64,000 bases of DNA from an uncultured Eubacterium sp. (lineage in GTDB: Bacteria > Bacillota > Clostridia > Lachnospirales > Lachnospiraceae): assembly GCA_934338065.1 (NCBI GenBank), contig CAKRGX010000006.1:1-64000 (forward strand), given 5' to 3'. This document shows positions 63,501 through 64,000 of the stretch, in pieces. A model generated the notes under the pieces. That model ran no database searches. It was not told the DNA's origin and saw nothing but the letters and a program-made list of their open reading frames with translations. Positions within the stretch are counted from its first letter, which is position 1; every line of letters begins with the position of its first letter. A program made the position numbers and the translations under genes.

Positions 63501-63927
63501 CGGGACGACGGATAAGCCATACATTACGGTAGATACCGGAACCGGGATACCAGCGGCTATTTGGCAATTCATACACATTCGTAACAAAAATGGTATTTTC
63601 GCCAGGTTTTACATGGTCTGTCAAGTCTATTTCAAATTGGGAGTAACCATAAGGCCAGCGAAATATTTTCTTACCATTCAGATAGATGGTATTATTCATA
63701 TAAACGCCTTCAAAAAGAAGGTATAACCGGTCAGAGTTCAGATTGTCTACAAAAAACGTTTTTTTGTAGCAGCTCACTCCTTCGGAGTACAGATCCTCAC
63801 TGTTGTAGATCATCCAGTCATGAGGAATATCTACAGCCTGCCATTCACTCCGTTGAAAAAATATTTCAATAGGAGTGTGGAGGGGTTCTTTATGAAAAAA
63901 CCAATGGTTGTTAAACAATTGTTTCAT
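60511..63927 (-). CDS. Glycoside hydrolase family 2 protein (beta-galactosidase-like)
   Basis: This 1138-residue enzyme has the GH2 order: sugar-binding jelly roll (residues about 1-160, with PHDWM and PGSGIYRNVWL), an Ig-like domain, a TIM barrel with the start GTCEHHTLGALGAAV and AIRSAHNMP, acid/base Glu380 in IWGIGNEIPD and nucleophile Glu458 in FGSETSS, then FIWTGWDYIGEPTPYF. About 500 further residues form extra beta domains (Ig-like, then carbohydrate-binding-like modules with FLFENIDFGEYGAADIHIPI and VTIEFDHMDFGENGPSHITI). There is no signal peptide, so it is probably cytoplasmic. Activity on a beta-galactoside or beta-glucuronide is likely; exact substrate unknown. Confidence 0.92.
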   Translation of the reverse strand: MKQLFNNHWFFHKEPLHTPIEIFFQRSEWQAVDIPHDWMIYNSEDLYSEGVSCYKKTFFVDNLNSDRLYLLFEGVYMNNTIYLNGKKIFRWPYGYSQFEIDLTDHVKPGENTIFVTNVYELPNSRWYPGSGIYRNVWLIRRPAVHLTTDGIYLSSQKTDSRWALHIDTEIQNDSGSEGIVSLRHTIFSPDGEEIQNTEVRIDAQIGLQTDRQLLFFDSPSLWDIKSPIQYSIHTELLLNDQVIDTDTQRFGFRTIHFDSQKGFFLNGKNVTINGTCEHHTLGALGAAVNREAIRRQLLTMKVMGVNAIRSAHNMPAVELLELCDEIGLLLFTESFDMWEHNKTDYDYGNYFKEWWQKDVTSWVRQDRNHPSVFIWGIGNEIPDVNDERGLEVTCMLRDEVRKLDYYGNAVIAMGSNIMDGQGAQKCANEVDLAGYNYQENLYDEHHKKYPDWCIFGSETSSTLQSRGIYHFPLSNRLLTYADGQCSSLGNCTTNWGAKSTDVVVSAHRDRKYCFGQFIWTGWDYIGEPTPYFTKNSYFGQVDTAGFPKDSYYHYMAEWTSYKQNPMVHLLPYWDFNEGQLIDVRIFSNAPKVELFYNGESQGTQKIDHANGQHLAADWQIVYHPGTLEAVAYDENNTVIAKDTCSSFGNAARITLHANKDTLLGNGEDLLFLEINTVDEQDRFVANSRSRVHVSVTGAGRLIGLDNGDSTDFEQYKGTSRKLFSGRLLAIIATKPEAGSVQIEVTSPTLEPAVLTIPVLSAPVRSGISCFMENEETYPEKSDEIPVRKIELHHQGATHLDKQYNETVVTATILPENATHRDISFQAVTLDGVESNCVTVDIDGTTAVIHALGDGEFRLCCSCTNGSQTAEVMSELEFEVSGLGEATSNPYKMINGINYSKCSSEAKLSFQGGVYITANQRTRFLFENIDFGEYGAADIHIPIFSFEDELPIEVWLGDSETDGICLLKDNYHAKSWYNHYQENIYKLPQRIKGVHSISIVVYPSTKLSLQGFYCTKLEKAYGKLYAIENNSITGDAFTVGSKTITNIGNNVTIEFDHMDFGENGPSHITINGHSPIPVNTIHIRFFREDGTEVRHMVDFPQSDGYQELTFPIDNFSGSGRINFIFMPGSRFDFDWFKFK

Positions 63928-63966
63928 AGTTTACAAAATCTCCTGTTCACAATTTTATTTATGAAT

Positions 63967-63995
63967 AGAATAGCAAAATTCTTTGACATTAGCAA
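63967..63995 (-). promoter_or_regulatory. Promoter of the GH2 gene
   Basis: On the minus strand, TTGCTA (63995-63990), a 17-nt spacer and TATTCT (63972-63967) lie 40 bp before the start codon, which has AGGAG upstream. Confidence 0.45.
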
Positions 63996-64000
63996 TAAAT

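Noticed and set aside
1..64000. tRNA, rRNA or CRISPR arrays
   Set aside because: No cloverleaf with CCA-type ends and TTC arm, no ribosomal sequence and no regular repeat-spacer array was found; the cloverleaf at 7634-7778 is too large and lacks tRNA signature bases.

Overview
The window looks like chromosome of a gut-type Lachnospiraceae (Clostridia, Bacillota). Reasons: moderate-to-low GC, AGGAGG-type ribosome binding sites with some TTG and GTG starts, a relA-MBL-hemZ-hisS-aspS operon, a FabV/Ter enoyl reductase, FliB, RNase Y, a thiC gene under a TPP riboswitch, and a Gram-positive surface protein with a C-terminal anchor. This assignment is inferred from gene content and style; no rRNA or other phylogenetic marker was compared.

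Region 1 (1-7450) is a decayed integrative mobilizable element. It holds an IS3-family transposase fragment abutting a gene remnant, a Phd/YefM-RelE/ParE toxin-antitoxin pair, a DUF3991/TOPRIM primase-like protein, a frame-disrupted DpnD/PcfM-DUF3846 gene, paired hairpins that could be an origin of transfer, MobC, and a relaxase. A deletion has fused the relaxase in frame to a tyrosine integrase, and the integrase is itself cut by an in-frame amber codon. Between the hairpins and mobC lies an AT-rich cargo cluster (2861-5044): an MvdD-like ATP-grasp ligase, a membrane protein, and a 125-residue precursor with five regular repeats of T-x2-T-x-[T/S]-I-E-x2-D-x-D. This is a graspetide (omega-ester peptide) biosynthetic cluster and is the most interesting system in the window.

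Region 2 (7450-8011) has no protein gene. It has a near-consensus promoter followed by strong nested hairpins, including a cloverleaf closed by an 18-bp perfect stem, and then a second set of competing hairpins just before uvrB.

Region 3 (8012-25511) is core chromosome: uvrB-uvrA-yfbR, two lipoproteins, a divergent IclR/KdgR regulator facing an eda-kdgK operon with two palindromic operators, a methyltransferase, a propeller-like protein that seems to lack its N-terminus, a membrane-bound pseudokinase, a FliB-like methylase, RNase Y and pyrE.

Region 4 (25689-32018) is a tad-type pilus operon: CpaE-like, secreted beta-helix protein, CpaF, a TadB/TadC-like protein, a 33-residue pilin candidate and three small membrane-anchored proteins. 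A prepilin peptidase is not in it.

Region 5 (32016-46977) carries a CorC/HlyC-type CBS protein and an ABC-F ATPase (minus strand), a ComEC-like hydrolase, then relA-MBL-hemZ-hisS-aspS-galM, a small membrane protein and the riboswitch-controlled thiC.

Region 6 (46991-64000) has a 1791-residue surface protein with three rounds of repeats, hemolysin III, FabV/Ter, an AraC regulator, an aspartate kinase, a pair of G3E metal GTPases (one with a His/Cys-rich 60-bp tandem repeat, one fused to a DUF1980-like domain), isocitrate dehydrogenase and a large GH2 glycosidase. No tRNA, rRNA or CRISPR array was seen.
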